From NCBI GenBank assembly GCA_023427825.1, contig JAEZAI010000367.1, forward strand, positions 1-7,585: a stretch of DNA of 7,585 nt, written 5' to 3'. Position 1 is the stretch's first letter, and each line of letters opens with the position of its first letter. The notes under the pieces are model-generated. The model ran no database searches. It saw only the letters and a program-made list of their open reading frames with translations, and was not told the DNA's origin. The position numbers were made by a program, and so were the translations under genes. Origin of the DNA: Actinomycetes bacterium (GTDB lineage Bacteria > Actinomycetota > Acidimicrobiia > Acidimicrobiales > Microtrichaceae). This document shows positions 1-6,809 of the stretch, in pieces.

Positions 1-1581
1 TTCGCCGGCATGCTCACGGCGATCGAGCTCAAGGCGAGGGGCGTCGACGACATCCGCATCGTGGACAAGGCCGGCGACTTCGGCGGCACCTGGTACTGGA
101 ACCGCTACCCGGGCTGCATGTGCGACGTGGAGTCCTACACGTACCTGCCGCTGCTCGAGGAGACGGGCTACATGCCCACCGAGAAGTACGCGAGCGCGGT
201 CGAGATCTTCGGCTACTGCCAGCTGCTCGGCCGGCACTACGACCTGTACCCCCACGCCCTCTTCCAGACCGAGATCGACGAGGCGGAGTGGGACGAGGAG
301 CGGCTGCGATGGGACGTGCGCACCAGCCGCGGCGACGTGCTGTCGGCGCGGTTCCTGGTCACGGCCGGCGGCATCCTGCACAAGGCCAAGCTCCCGGGCA
401 TCGCCGGCATCCGCGGGTTCAAGGGCGACGCCTTCCACACGAGCCGGTGGGACTACTCGGTCACGGGCGGCGCGCCGGGCGTGCCCATGGGCGGCCTCGC
501 GGACAAGCGGGTGGCGATCATCGGCACCGGCGCCACCGCCGTGCAGGCGGTCCCGCGCCTCGCCGAGGCGGCCAAGGAGCTCTACGTCTTCCAGCGCACG
601 CCGTCGCCCGTCGGCCAGCGCGACAACGGACCCACCGACGAGGAGTGGTTCCGCAGCCTGCCCGAGGGGTGGCACGCCGAGCGGGTGCGCAACTTCACGG
701 AGGCCGTGACCGGCAAGAAGCCGGAGAAGGACCTGGTGGGCGACGGCTGGACTCGCGTCATGTGGGAGGACACGCAGACCGCGGTGGACGACCCCGACCT
801 CGCCGCCGAGCTGGAGCGGTCCGACTTCGAGACCATGGAGGAGCTGCGGGCGCGGGTGGACCGGATCGTCGAGGACCCCGAGACCGCCGAGCGGCTCAAG
901 CCCTGGTACGGCAAGCACTGCAAGCGCGTCTGCTTCCACGACGAGTACCTGCCGGCGTTCAACCGGCCCGACGTGCACCTGGTCGACACGGACGGACGCG
1001 GCGTCGAGGAGATCACCGAGCACGGGATCGTGGCGTGCGGGGTGGAGTACCCGGTCGACGTGATCGTGTTCGCCTCCGGGTTCGAGGTGACCACCGACCT
1101 GGAGCACCGGCTCGGCTTCAACCCCAAGGGCCGGGGCGGCGTGGCGATGAGCGAGCGCTGGAACGACGGTGCCCACACGCTGCACGGCATCCTGTCGGCC
1201 GAGTTCCCGAACCTGCTGATGATCAGCCTGATCCAGGCCGGCTTCGGCACGAACTTCCTGCACTTCCTGTCGAAGTCGGCCGAGCACGTCGCCTGGACGA
1301 TCGCCACGTGCGAGGAGCGCGGGATCGCCACGATCGAGGCCACCCCCGAGGCCGAGGAGGAGTGGCTGCAGCTGCTGCTCGGCGTGGCGATGGGGATCGC
1401 CGGCTACAGCACGAGCTGCACACCCGGCTACTACAACGCCGAGCAGGGACGCGACACCAAGGCGGCGCGCAACCTGGTCTACACGGGCAGCCTCCTCGAG
1501 TACGCGGGCTACCTGCAGCGGTGGCGGGAGGAGGGCGACCTGTCCGGCGCCCGCGTCGTCACGGTCGACGAGCACGCCTGA
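1..1581 (+). CDS. Type I Baeyer-Villiger monooxygenase (FAD/NADPH flavoprotein), 5'-truncated
   Basis: This enzyme should insert one oxygen atom of O2 next to a ketone carbonyl, giving an ester or lactone, using FAD and NADPH in the cytosol. The reading frame is open from base 1: the first codons read Phe-Ala-Gly, the tail of the N-terminal GxGxxG FAD fold. The ATG at 10 is therefore internal and the true start lies upstream. Numbering from that Met, residues 22-35 hold the FAD signature [14 protein letters not shown]. Residues 137-148 hold the BVMO fingerprint FxGxxxHxxxWD (F137, G139, H143, W147, D148). Residues 172-177 (GTGATA) are the second, NADPH-binding Rossmann loop. An FASGFE segment near residue 357 and a [11 protein letters not shown] segment near the C-terminus fit this subfamily. 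The 526 codons visible suggest a small loss, within the usual 530-620 residues. It converges on the ABC exporter gene. Family assignment is firm; the substrate cannot be read from sequence. Confidence 0.93.
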   Translation, partial: FAGMLTAIELKARGVDDIRIVDKAGDFGGTWYWNRYPGCMCDVESYTYLPLLEETGYMPTEKYASAVEIFGYCQLLGRHYDLYPHALFQTEIDEAEWDEERLRWDVRTSRGDVLSARFLVTAGGILHKAKLPGIAGIRGFKGDAFHTSRWDYSVTGGAPGVPMGGLADKRVAIIGTGATAVQAVPRLAEAAKELYVFQRTPSPVGQRDNGPTDEEWFRSLPEGWHAERVRNFTEAVTGKKPEKDLVGDGWTRVMWEDTQTAVDDPDLAAELERSDFETMEELRARVDRIVEDPETAERLKPWYGKHCKRVCFHDEYLPAFNRPDVHLVDTDGRGVEEITEHGIVACGVEYPVDVIVFASGFEVTTDLEHRLGFNPKGRGGVAMSERWNDGAHTLHGILSAEFPNLLMISLIQAGFGTNFLHFLSKSAEHVAWTIATCEERGIATIEATPEAEEEWLQLLLGVAMGIAGYSTSCTPGYYNAEQGRDTKAARNLVYTGSLLEYAGYLQRWREEGDLSGARVVTVDEHA

Positions 1582-1635
1582 CCGTTCTGTGATGCTTTTC
1601 CGGGTGATATCACCCGGAAAAGCATCACGAAACGG
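1582..1635. terminator. Long palindrome between convergent genes, probable bidirectional terminator
   Basis: Bases 1589-1628 form a perfect 40-bp palindrome with no spacer, centred between 1608 and 1609; each arm reads GTGATGCTTTTCCGGGTGAT. After two mismatched pairs the symmetry resumes for five more pairs (CCGTT at 1582-1586 with AACGG at 1631-1635). It fills the 65-bp gap between the stop of the monooxygenase and the stop of the ABC gene, which read towards each other, so a terminator serving both strands is the simplest role. Oddly, the T-run precedes the GC-rich core and the A-run follows it on both strands, so neither transcript gets a U-tract after the hairpin. A U-less actinobacterial terminator or a protein-binding palindrome both remain possible. 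The symmetry is certain; the function is inferred. Confidence 0.7.
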
Positions 1636-1646
1636 CGAGGGGCGGG

Positions 1647-3521
1647 TCATGACGACACGCCGTCGTCCGCGTACTGGGTGCGGTACAGGTCCGCGTAGCG
1701 GCCGTCGCGGGCCAGCAGCTCGGCGTGGGTGCCCTGCTCGACCACGCGCCCGTCCTCGACCACGCAGATCTCGTCCGCGGAACGGATCGTGGACAGCCGG
1801 TGGGCGATGACGACGGCGGTCCGGCCCGCCAGCGCGACCGCCAGCGCCTCCTGCACGGCCTGCTCGGACTCCGCGTCCAGGTGGGCGGTCGCCTCGTCGA
1901 GCACGACGACCCGCGGCCCGGCGAGCAGCAGGCGAGCGATCGTCAGCCGTTGGCGTTCTCCGCCCGAGAGCCGGTAGCCGCGCTCCCCCAGCACGGTGTC
2001 CAACCCGTCGGGGAGCGAACGGATCACGCCGTCCAGCCGGGCCGCCGACAACGCGTGCCACAGCTCGTCCTCGTCCGCCGCGGGTGCGGCGTAGAGCAGG
2101 TTGGCCCGGACGGTGTCGTGGAACAGGTGTCCGTCCTGGGTCACCACGCCCACCGCACGCTGCAGGTCGGCGAAGCTCAGCTCCCGGACGTCCACGCCGC
2201 CGATCCGCACGGCACCGGCGTCCACGTCGTACAGGCGGGGCACCAGCGACGCGATCGTGGACTTGCCCGCGCCCGACGGCCCCACCAGGGCCACCGTCCG
2301 GCCCGGTCCTGCCTGGAGCGACACGTCGTGCAGCACCTCGCGGCCGAGCCGGTCGTCGAGCACCGCCACCTCCTCGAGCGACGCCAGCGAGATGCGATCC
2401 GCCGCCGGGTAGGCGAAGCGGACGTGGTCGAGCTCGACGGCGACCGGCCCCGGCGGCAGGGGCTGCGGGTGCGAGGGCTCGGTGATGAGCGGCTCGATGT
2501 CCAGCACCTCGAACACGCGCTCGAAGCTGACCATGGCGGTGACCACGTCCAGGCGGGCGGTGGCGAGGGCGGTCAGCGGTGCGTAGAGCCGGTTGACCAG
2601 CAGGGCGAGGGTGACGATCGTGCCGGCTTCGAGCTGGCCCCGCACCGCCAGCACGCCGCCCAGGCCGTAGATCAGCGCGAGCGCCAGCCCGGACACCAGC
2701 GAGAGGCTGCGCATGAAGATCGCGGACACCACGGCGGTCTTCACGCCGATGTCGCGCACCCGGCTCGCCCGGGACCCGAAGGCCGTCGACTCCTCGTCGG
2801 GCCGCCCGAACAGCTTGACCAGCGTCGCCCCCGGGGCCGAGAACCGCTCCGACATCTGCGACGTCATGGCCGCGTTGTGCTCGGCCGCCTCCCGGTCGAG
2901 CATGCCGACGCGGGCGCCCACTCGGCGCGTCGGGATCACGAACAGCGGCAGCAGCGCGACGGCCAGCAGCGTGATCGGCCACGACAGCCGCGCCATGACC
3001 ACGACGGTCAGCACGACGACGATCACGTTGGTGACGATCCCGGCGAGCGCCGAGGTGAACGCCCGCTGGGCGCCGATCACGTCGTTGTTGAGACGGCTGA
3101 CCAGCGCGCCGGTCCGGGTCCGGCTGAAGAACGCGACCGGCAGGGACTGCACGTGGTCGAAGACCCGGCGCCGCAGGTCGAGGATGAACTCCTCGCCGAG
3201 ACGGGCCGACACGAACCGCTCGCCGACGCCGACCACCGAGTCGACGAGCGACACCAGGGCGATGGCCGCGGCGATCGCCACGACGACGCCGGCACCCGAT
3301 CCGTCCACGATCTCGTCGACCGCCAGTCCGGCCAGGACCGGGATCAGCACGCCGAGCCCGGCGGAGACCGTCGACAGCACCAGGAACCCGCCGATCCGGC
3401 GGCGGTGCGGCCGGGCGAACTCGGCCACCCGGGCCCATGTCGCGCGGTCGACGCCGCGGCGGGTTCGGCCGTCGTCCTGCATGGCGCTGCGCAGCGCCAT
3501 CCACGTGTTCATGTCGCTCAT
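1647..3521 (-). CDS. ABC exporter, fused permease and ATP-binding domains (multidrug type)
   Basis: A 624-residue half-transporter in the inner membrane that should dimerise and export a lipophilic or drug-like compound at the expense of ATP. After a polar N-terminus of about 40 residues there are hydrophobic segments near 44-68, 76-98, 157-177, 180-198, 266-290 and a weaker one near 300-315, matching the six helices of a type IV exporter. The ATPase domain is complete: Walker A GPSGAGKST at 414-422 (K420), Q-loop Q462, signature LSGGERQR at 518-525, Walker B VVVLDEA at 538-544 with catalytic E543, D-loop HLD at 547-549 and switch H574. The ATG at 3521 is preferred because it lies 7 nt after a -10 hexamer; another ATG lies three codons on. 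It diverges from soxR and shares a SoxR-box promoter with it, so export of redox-active compounds is the likely job. Homologous ABC exporters are known SoxR targets in Streptomyces. The substrate is unknown. Confidence 0.93.
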   Translation of the reverse strand: MSDMNTWMALRSAMQDDGRTRRGVDRATWARVAEFARPHRRRIGGFLVLSTVSAGLGVLIPVLAGLAVDEIVDGSGAGVVVAIAAAIALVSLVDSVVGVGERFVSARLGEEFILDLRRRVFDHVQSLPVAFFSRTRTGALVSRLNNDVIGAQRAFTSALAGIVTNVIVVVLTVVVMARLSWPITLLAVALLPLFVIPTRRVGARVGMLDREAAEHNAAMTSQMSERFSAPGATLVKLFGRPDEESTAFGSRASRVRDIGVKTAVVSAIFMRSLSLVSGLALALIYGLGGVLAVRGQLEAGTIVTLALLVNRLYAPLTALATARLDVVTAMVSFERVFEVLDIEPLITEPSHPQPLPPGPVAVELDHVRFAYPAADRISLASLEEVAVLDDRLGREVLHDVSLQAGPGRTVALVGPSGAGKSTIASLVPRLYDVDAGAVRIGGVDVRELSFADLQRAVGVVTQDGHLFHDTVRANLLYAAPAADEDELWHALSAARLDGVIRSLPDGLDTVLGERGYRLSGGERQRLTIARLLLAGPRVVVLDEATAHLDAESEQAVQEALAVALAGRTAVVIAHRLSTIRSADEICVVEDGRVVEQGTHAELLARDGRYADLYRTQYADDGVSS

Positions 3522-3528
3522 GACGGCG

Positions 3529-3559
3529 ACCGTACGGGTTCAAGTTCACTTGAAGTCAA
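3529..3559 (-). promoter_or_regulatory. Exporter promoter with 19-bp MerR-type spacer
   Basis: On the minus strand, TTGACT (3554-3559) and TACGGT (3529-3534) are separated by exactly 19 bp (3535-3553). The -35 is close to consensus and the -10 fits TANNNT. A 19-bp spacer is too long for normal sigma-70 type recognition and is characteristic of promoters activated by MerR-family DNA distortion. The SoxR box sits within this spacer. Only 7 nt separate the -10 from the ATG, so the mRNA should begin at or next to the start codon and lack a leader. The elements are read from sequence; activity is inferred. Confidence 0.8.
3539..3554. promoter_or_regulatory. SoxR box (operator)
   Basis: TTCAAGTTCACTTGAA is an inverted repeat of two 7-bp arms (TTCAAGT / ACTTGAA) around a 2-bp centre. 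Its core CAAGTTCACTTG differs by one central base from the core of the enterobacterial soxS operator (CAAGTTAACTTG). It lies between soxR and the divergent exporter, inside the 19-bp spacer of the exporter promoter, and overlaps the likely -35 of soxR. One SoxR dimer could thus activate the exporter and also influence its own gene. The match and position are direct observations; binding is inferred. Confidence 0.88.
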
Positions 3560-3577
3560 GGATGGTCGCAGTAGCCT
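3550..3577 (+). promoter_or_regulatory. Candidate soxR promoter, leaderless
   Basis: TTGAAG (3550-3555) and TAGCCT (3572-3577) are spaced 16 bp apart and point towards soxR. The -10 ends 7 nt before the GTG at 3585, which predicts a transcript starting at the GTG. The -35 overlaps the right arm of the SoxR box, so bound SoxR could limit its own transcription. Both hexamers are weaker than those of the divergent promoter. Confidence 0.45.
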
Positions 3578-3584
3578 CGGTCAC

Positions 3585-4037
3585 GTGGAGCACCACCTGT
3601 CCATCGGCGCCGTCGCCGAGCGCACCGGCGTGAGCACCTCCGCGCTCCGGTACTACGAGGCCGAGGGCCTGATCCGCTCCACGCGGACCGACGGCGGCCA
3701 GCGCCGCTACACCCGCGACGTCATCCGGCGCGTCTCGTTCATCCGCATCGCCCAGGAGGTCGGTCTACGCCTGGAGGAGATCCGCGAGTCGCTCGACGCG
3801 CTCCCCGACGGCCGCGCCCCCACCGAGCGCGACTGGCACCGGCTGTCCACGTCGTGGCGACCACGCCTGGACGAGCAGATCGCCGTGCTCGAGCGGTTGC
3901 GGGACCGGCTCGACGCCTGCATCGGGTGCGGTTGCCTGTCGCTCAAGGTGTGCCACATCGTCAACCCCGACGACGTGGCGGGCGAGGCCGGACCCGGTCC
4001 CCGCTACGTGATCGGCACCGGCACGGACGCCGACTGA
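3585..4037 (+). CDS. soxR: Redox-sensitive transcriptional activator SoxR (MerR family)
   Basis: A cytoplasmic homodimeric sensor whose [2Fe-2S] cluster, when oxidised by redox-cycling compounds, lets it distort and activate long-spacer promoters. The 150-residue product has the usual SoxR length. Residues 5-30 form the MerR helix-turn-helix (LSIGAVAERTG followed by RYYEAEGLI), the wing follows, and a dimerisation helix covers about 85-110. The cluster motif CIGCGCLSLKVC places cysteines at 112, 115, 117 and 123, the exact CX2CXCX5C spacing of E. coli SoxR (119, 122, 124, 130), so it should be redox-competent. The GTG at 3585 is chosen because it starts just before the conserved domain and lies 7 nt after a -10-like hexamer; there is no Shine-Dalgarno sequence. 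The open frame extends far upstream, but that part only shadows the exporter gene. The C-terminus after the cluster (about 27 residues) is rich in Gly, Asp and Pro. Confidence 0.95.
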   Translation: MEHHLSIGAVAERTGVSTSALRYYEAEGLIRSTRTDGGQRRYTRDVIRRVSFIRIAQEVGLRLEEIRESLDALPDGRAPTERDWHRLSTSWRPRLDEQIAVLERLRDRLDACIGCGCLSLKVCHIVNPDDVAGEAGPGPRYVIGTGTDAD

Positions 4038-4066
4038 GCGACGCTCCCCCGCCGGATGACCGCTCG
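4038..4066. other. Convergent gap without visible hairpin
   Basis: These 29 bp separate the stops of soxR and the short-chain dehydrogenase gene. I see no stem-loop or T-run here, unlike the gap at 1582-1646, so transcripts may run into the opposing gene. Confidence 0.5.
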
Positions 4067-4909
4067 TCAGATGACGTAGTCCTCGCCGGTGGCCCGGACC
4101 GTCACGTCCGAGATCACCACGCCCCACGGCTGGTCGATCGCGTGGATCACCTCGGCGGCGATCGTGGCGGGCTCGATGGCCCAGAACTCAGGGCTGTCCT
4201 CGTCGACGGCGGGACCGTCGAGCGTGCCCGTGAGAGCGGCCATGACCTTCTCCATGTAGGCCTCGGAGTTGCCGCCGGTGATGCCGCTGACTGCGGCCGG
4301 GTTGATCACCCCGGCGCCCAGGCCGGTGCCCAACACACCGGTCGGGCGGACGACGGTCACCTTGATGCAGCCCCGGGACTCCTTCCGCAGCGAGTCGGAC
4401 AGCACCGCCACTGCGGCCTTCGTGGCGCTGTAGACGCCCGATCCGGCGGTCCCGGCGCCCGCGTAGATCGACGAGATGTTGACCACGTGGCCGTGCCCCT
4501 GGCGAACCATCTGGTCGTGCATCGCGCAGATGCCGTGCAGCGTGCCCTTCAGGTTGACGTCGATGCAGCGGTCCCAGGCCTCGGCGGCCGCGGCGTGGTC
4601 GGCGAAGAACGCGAGCGGCATGATCCCCGCGTTGTTGACCATCACGTCGACAGCGCCGAACTCGGCGACCGCCGCGGCCGCGAGGGCGTCGACCTGTGCG
4701 CGCTCGCACACGTCGACCGTCACGCCGATCACCCGACCGCCGTCCGCCACGATCGACGCCGCCGTCGCGGCCGCGGCGTCGCCGTCGATGTCGCCGGCGA
4801 CCACGCTCGCGCCACGGGCCGCGGCCATCTCCACGATCAGGCGCCCGAAGCCGCCGCCGGCGCCGGTCACCACGACCACCCGGCCGTCCAGGTGCGAACC
4901 CGCTTGCAT
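4067..4909 (-). CDS. Short-chain dehydrogenase/reductase (classical SDR)
   Basis: A soluble oxidoreductase of 280 residues, expected to interconvert an alcohol and a ketone with NAD(H). Residues 15-22 carry the cofactor motif TGAGGGFG. D40 at the end of the second strand (AGDIDGD) is the usual mark of NAD rather than NADP preference. D66, the NNAG motif at 92-95, N119, S147, Y160 and K164 complete the classical SDR set, with the normal 13-residue Ser-Tyr spacing and YxxxK. After the catalytic helix the common PG motif is replaced by PTG (189-191). The ATG start has a GGAGG 8 nt upstream. It lies 39 bp downstream of the flavoprotein gene on the same strand and probably forms an operon with it. 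SDRs often supply ketones to Baeyer-Villiger enzymes, and one is encoded 2.5 kb away, but a shared pathway is only a guess. The substrate is unknown. Confidence 0.93.
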   Translation of the reverse strand: MQAGSHLDGRVVVVTGAGGGFGRLIVEMAAARGASVVAGDIDGDAAAATAASIVADGGRVIGVTVDVCERAQVDALAAAAVAEFGAVDVMVNNAGIMPLAFFADHAAAAEAWDRCIDVNLKGTLHGICAMHDQMVRQGHGHVVNISSIYAGAGTAGSGVYSATKAAVAVLSDSLRKESRGCIKVTVVRPTGVLGTGLGAGVINPAAVSGITGGNSEAYMEKVMAALTGTLDGPAVDEDSPEFWAIEPATIAAEVIHAIDQPWGVVISDVTVRATGEDYVI

Positions 4910-4917
4910 CGTCTGTG

Positions 4918-4922
4918 CCTCC
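4918..4922 (-). promoter_or_regulatory. Shine-Dalgarno of the SDR gene
   Basis: The minus strand reads GGAGG followed by 8 nt and the ATG at 4909. This fixes the start and contrasts with the three leaderless-looking genes nearby. It lies in the 39-bp gap after the flavoprotein gene, as expected for an internal operon gene. Confidence 0.8.
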
Positions 4923-4948
4923 GTCCGTCGAACTCGATGGAGCCGCCG

Positions 4949-6097
4949 TCAGGCCGGCGTGGTCTCCCACTCGCGGCCGAACCAGCGGCGGATCCGCGAC
5001 GACCCGAACTCCCGCTTGTCCTCGGCGAACTCCGGTGACGGGCCCTGCAGCGCGCCGTTCGGCGTCCGACCGCTCAGGAACGTCACCTCGACCTTGGCCA
5101 CCTGGTCGCCGCCGAACTCCAGGTAGCACGTGCCGCGGCCGTCGTACTGCGAGCCGTCGGCCCGGTCGCGGACCCGGGCGATCAGCGCGTCGGCGACCAC
5201 CGACGCCTGGCCCTCCGCGAACACGCCGGCCTTGGGGGTGCCGACGCTCGTCACGTCGCCGACGGCGTACACGTCGGGGAACGACGTCTGCAGCGTCAGC
5301 GGGTCCACAGGGACCCAGCCGTCCACGCACATGCCCGACGCCCCGACCACCTCGGGCACCCGGTGAACGGGCACGCCCAGGAAGAGGTCGAAGGCCAGCT
5401 CGGTGCCGTCCGCGCACACCGCCACCTTCCGATCACCGTCGAGCGAGCGCACCAGCTGCTCGGGGTGCCACGAGATCCCGCGCTCGGCGAACGCCTGCAG
5501 GAGCGCGTCGGACGCGGCGGGCGACGGCGGGATCGGCCGTCCGAGCGGCATCACGAGCGCGATCTCGGACCGGTCGCGGACGCCGAGGGACACCAGGTGG
5601 TCGTGCACGAGCAGGGCCGTCTCGCTGGGCGCCGGCGGGCACTTGAACGGGGTGGACGTCACGCCGACGACCACGCGGCCGCCGCCGAAGTCGGCGAGCA
5701 CGTCGCGCAGCTCGAAGGCGCCCTTCACCGTGTAGAACTCGTGGCCCGCCTCGACCAGCCCGGGCGTGGCGGACGGATCCAGGTCGGCACCCAGGGCCAC
5801 CACCAGCACGTCGGCGTCGAAGACCCCGGCGTCGGTCTCCACGCGTCGGGCGACGGGGTCGATCGAGGTGATCTCGGCCTGCACGAACCGGACCCCCGGC
5901 TTCACCACGTCCGCGTACGGATGCACGACCGCAGCGGCCTCCGTGCGGCCGAACATCACGTCGAGCTTGGAGAAGCCGAAGACGAAGCCGTCGGCCTTGT
6001 CGATCAGCACCACCTCGGCCGCCTCCCCCAGCTCCTCGGACAGCCGAGCGGTCAGCTCCAGCCCGCCGAAGCCCGCCCCGAGCACCACGATCCTCAT
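4949..6097 (-). CDS. FAD-dependent oxidoreductase, sulfide:quinone reductase/NDH-2-like
   Basis: A 382-residue flavoprotein of the two-dinucleotide-binding-domain superfamily, which passes electrons between a reduced donor and a quinone, cytochrome or nicotinamide. The N-terminus MRIVVLGAGFGGLE gives the FAD GxGxxG loop at 7-12, and the acidic end of the second strand is LID (31-33). A TPFKCPPAPSE segment at 149-159 matches the region of an active-site Cys in sulfide:quinone reductases (here C153). The second FAD motif is YAVGDVT (277-283), followed by PKAGVFAEGQA (288-298). The other cysteines (228, 257, 324) do not fall in the usual SQR active-site contexts, so true sulfide oxidation is doubtful. 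The C-terminus ends in a basic/aromatic stretch (RIRRWFGREW, 368-377) that could contact the membrane. ATG 6097 is chosen because GGAG lies 8 nt upstream and the FAD fold begins there; the open frame continues to 6598 but that part opposes the methyltransferase. It is the first gene of a unit with the SDR. Confidence 0.88.
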   Translation of the reverse strand: MRIVVLGAGFGGLELTARLSEELGEAAEVVLIDKADGFVFGFSKLDVMFGRTEAAAVVHPYADVVKPGVRFVQAEITSIDPVARRVETDAGVFDADVLVVALGADLDPSATPGLVEAGHEFYTVKGAFELRDVLADFGGGRVVVGVTSTPFKCPPAPSETALLVHDHLVSLGVRDRSEIALVMPLGRPIPPSPAASDALLQAFAERGISWHPEQLVRSLDGDRKVAVCADGTELAFDLFLGVPVHRVPEVVGASGMCVDGWVPVDPLTLQTSFPDVYAVGDVTSVGTPKAGVFAEGQASVVADALIARVRDRADGSQYDGRGTCYLEFGGDQVAKVEVTFLSGRTPNGALQGPSPEFAEDKREFGSSRIRRWFGREWETTPA

Positions 6098-6209
6098 CAC
6101 CCACGCTCCCGTTTCCACGTCCGGCGGACGGCCTGCGCACCCTACGCGTCCGGTCGCGGCCCGGCGCCCCGTTCCGTACGGCGACCCACCGGCGCGTACG
6201 GTCACGGTC
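6098..6209. promoter_or_regulatory. Divergent promoter region, flavoprotein and methyltransferase genes
   Basis: A 112-bp gap between divergent genes. On the minus strand, GGAG (6106-6109) lies 8 nt before the flavoprotein ATG and supports that start over the adjoining GTG at 6100. A minus-strand -10 candidate, TAGGGT (6139-6144), has no convincing -35. On the plus strand, TACGGT (6197-6202) ends 7 nt before the methyltransferase ATG. No SoxR-like box or other clear operator is visible. Confidence 0.55.
6197..6202 (+). promoter_or_regulatory. -10 hexamer of the methyltransferase gene, leaderless
   Basis: TACGGT followed by 7 nt and ATG repeats the exact hexamer and spacing found at the exporter gene. 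Transcription should begin at or beside the ATG, which explains the lack of a Shine-Dalgarno sequence. The -35 is unclear; TTCCGT at 6172-6177 would give a 19-bp spacer but is weak. Confidence 0.5.
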
Positions 6210-6809
6210 ATGACCGGGAACCGCTGGCAGCAGCTGCTCGACGTGTCGCCGGACCACTCCAGCTGGTACATCCAGCGGTTCCGCACGATGGCGGCCGAAG
6301 GGCGCGACCTGGACGGCGAGGCGCGCCTGATCGACGCGATGGTGCCGAGAGGCGCGCACATCCTGGACGCCGGGTGCGGACCGGGCCGCACGGGCGGGCG
6401 TCTGGCGGCGCTCGGGCACCGCGTGGTCGGCGTCGACCTGGACCCCGCGCTCATCGCCGCCGCGGAGCAGGACCATCCCGGGCCGACCTGGCTCGTGGGC
6501 GACCTCGCCGCGCTCGACCTGCGCCCTGTCATCGGCGCCGCGCGCTTCGCCGCGGACGTCGCCGCGGGCAACGTCATGGCCTTCCTCGATCCGGCCACCC
6601 GGCGTCCGGTGCTGGCCCGCCTGGCGGACCACCTGGCGCCGGACGGCCGACTCGTCGTGGGCTTCGGCGCGGGCCGCGACTACGAGTTCGACGAGTTCTT
6701 CGACGACGTGGCCGCCGTCGGCCTGACCGAGGACCTCCGCCTGGCGACCTGGGACCTGCGCCCCTTCACCCCCGAGGCCGACTTCCTGGTCGCCGTCCTG
6801 TCCCGGTGA
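6210..6809 (+). CDS. Class I SAM-dependent methyltransferase
   Basis: A small cytosolic methyltransferase of 199 residues that should transfer a methyl group from S-adenosylmethionine to an unidentified acceptor. Motif I is ILDAGCGPGR at 51-60. The acidic residue closing the second strand lies in VGVDLD (73-78, followed by PALI), and GD at 97-98 fits the adenine-contacting loop. APDGRLVVGFG (143-153) matches the post-motif segment of methyltransferase-domain 11/25 proteins. The N-terminal helix includes SWYIQRFRTMAAEG (18-31), which probably caps the active site. The chosen ATG is the first in frame near this helix and is 7 nt from a -10 hexamer. The protein is essentially the bare Rossmann core with no visible substrate domain. 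Its stop overlaps the start of the next gene. Confidence 0.9.
   Translation: MTGNRWQQLLDVSPDHSSWYIQRFRTMAAEGRDLDGEARLIDAMVPRGAHILDAGCGPGRTGGRLAALGHRVVGVDLDPALIAAAEQDHPGPTWLVGDLAALDLRPVIGAARFAADVAAGNVMAFLDPATRRPVLARLADHLAPDGRLVVGFGAGRDYEFDEFFDDVAAVGLTEDLRLATWDLRPFTPEADFLVAVLSR

Noticed and set aside
582..1343. 253-codon minus-strand frame within the monooxygenase
   Set aside because: Ser/Arg-rich antisense shadow with no domain; the BVMO reading explains this region.
120..1592. 490-codon plus-strand frame overlapping the monooxygenase
   Set aside because: Arg/Gly/Ala-rich out-of-frame reading of the BVMO with no recognisable motif.
1725..3584. Long plus-strand open frame running into soxR
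   Set aside because: It is antisense to the ABC exporter, whose Walker and signature motifs are intact; its composition (Arg, His, Gln, Asp rich, no domains) is typical of a high-GC shadow frame. Only the part from 3585 is real.
4188..5417. 409-codon minus-strand frame across the SDR and flavoprotein genes
   Set aside because: Overlaps two well-supported genes on the same strand in another frame and is almost entirely Arg/Gly/Ala.
4949..6097. Naming the flavoprotein a sulfide:quinone reductase (sqr)
   Set aside because: Only one of the expected active-site cysteines is seen in context, so a broader family name is safer.
6206..6215. GGTCATGACC palindrome over the methyltransferase start codon
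   Set aside because: Ten base pairs only and partly dictated by the ATG and the second codon; too short to claim an operator.
6098..6598. N-terminal extension of the flavoprotein by 167 residues
   Set aside because: The FAD-binding fold begins at the ATG at 6097, which has a ribosome binding site; the extension lies antisense to the methyltransferase.
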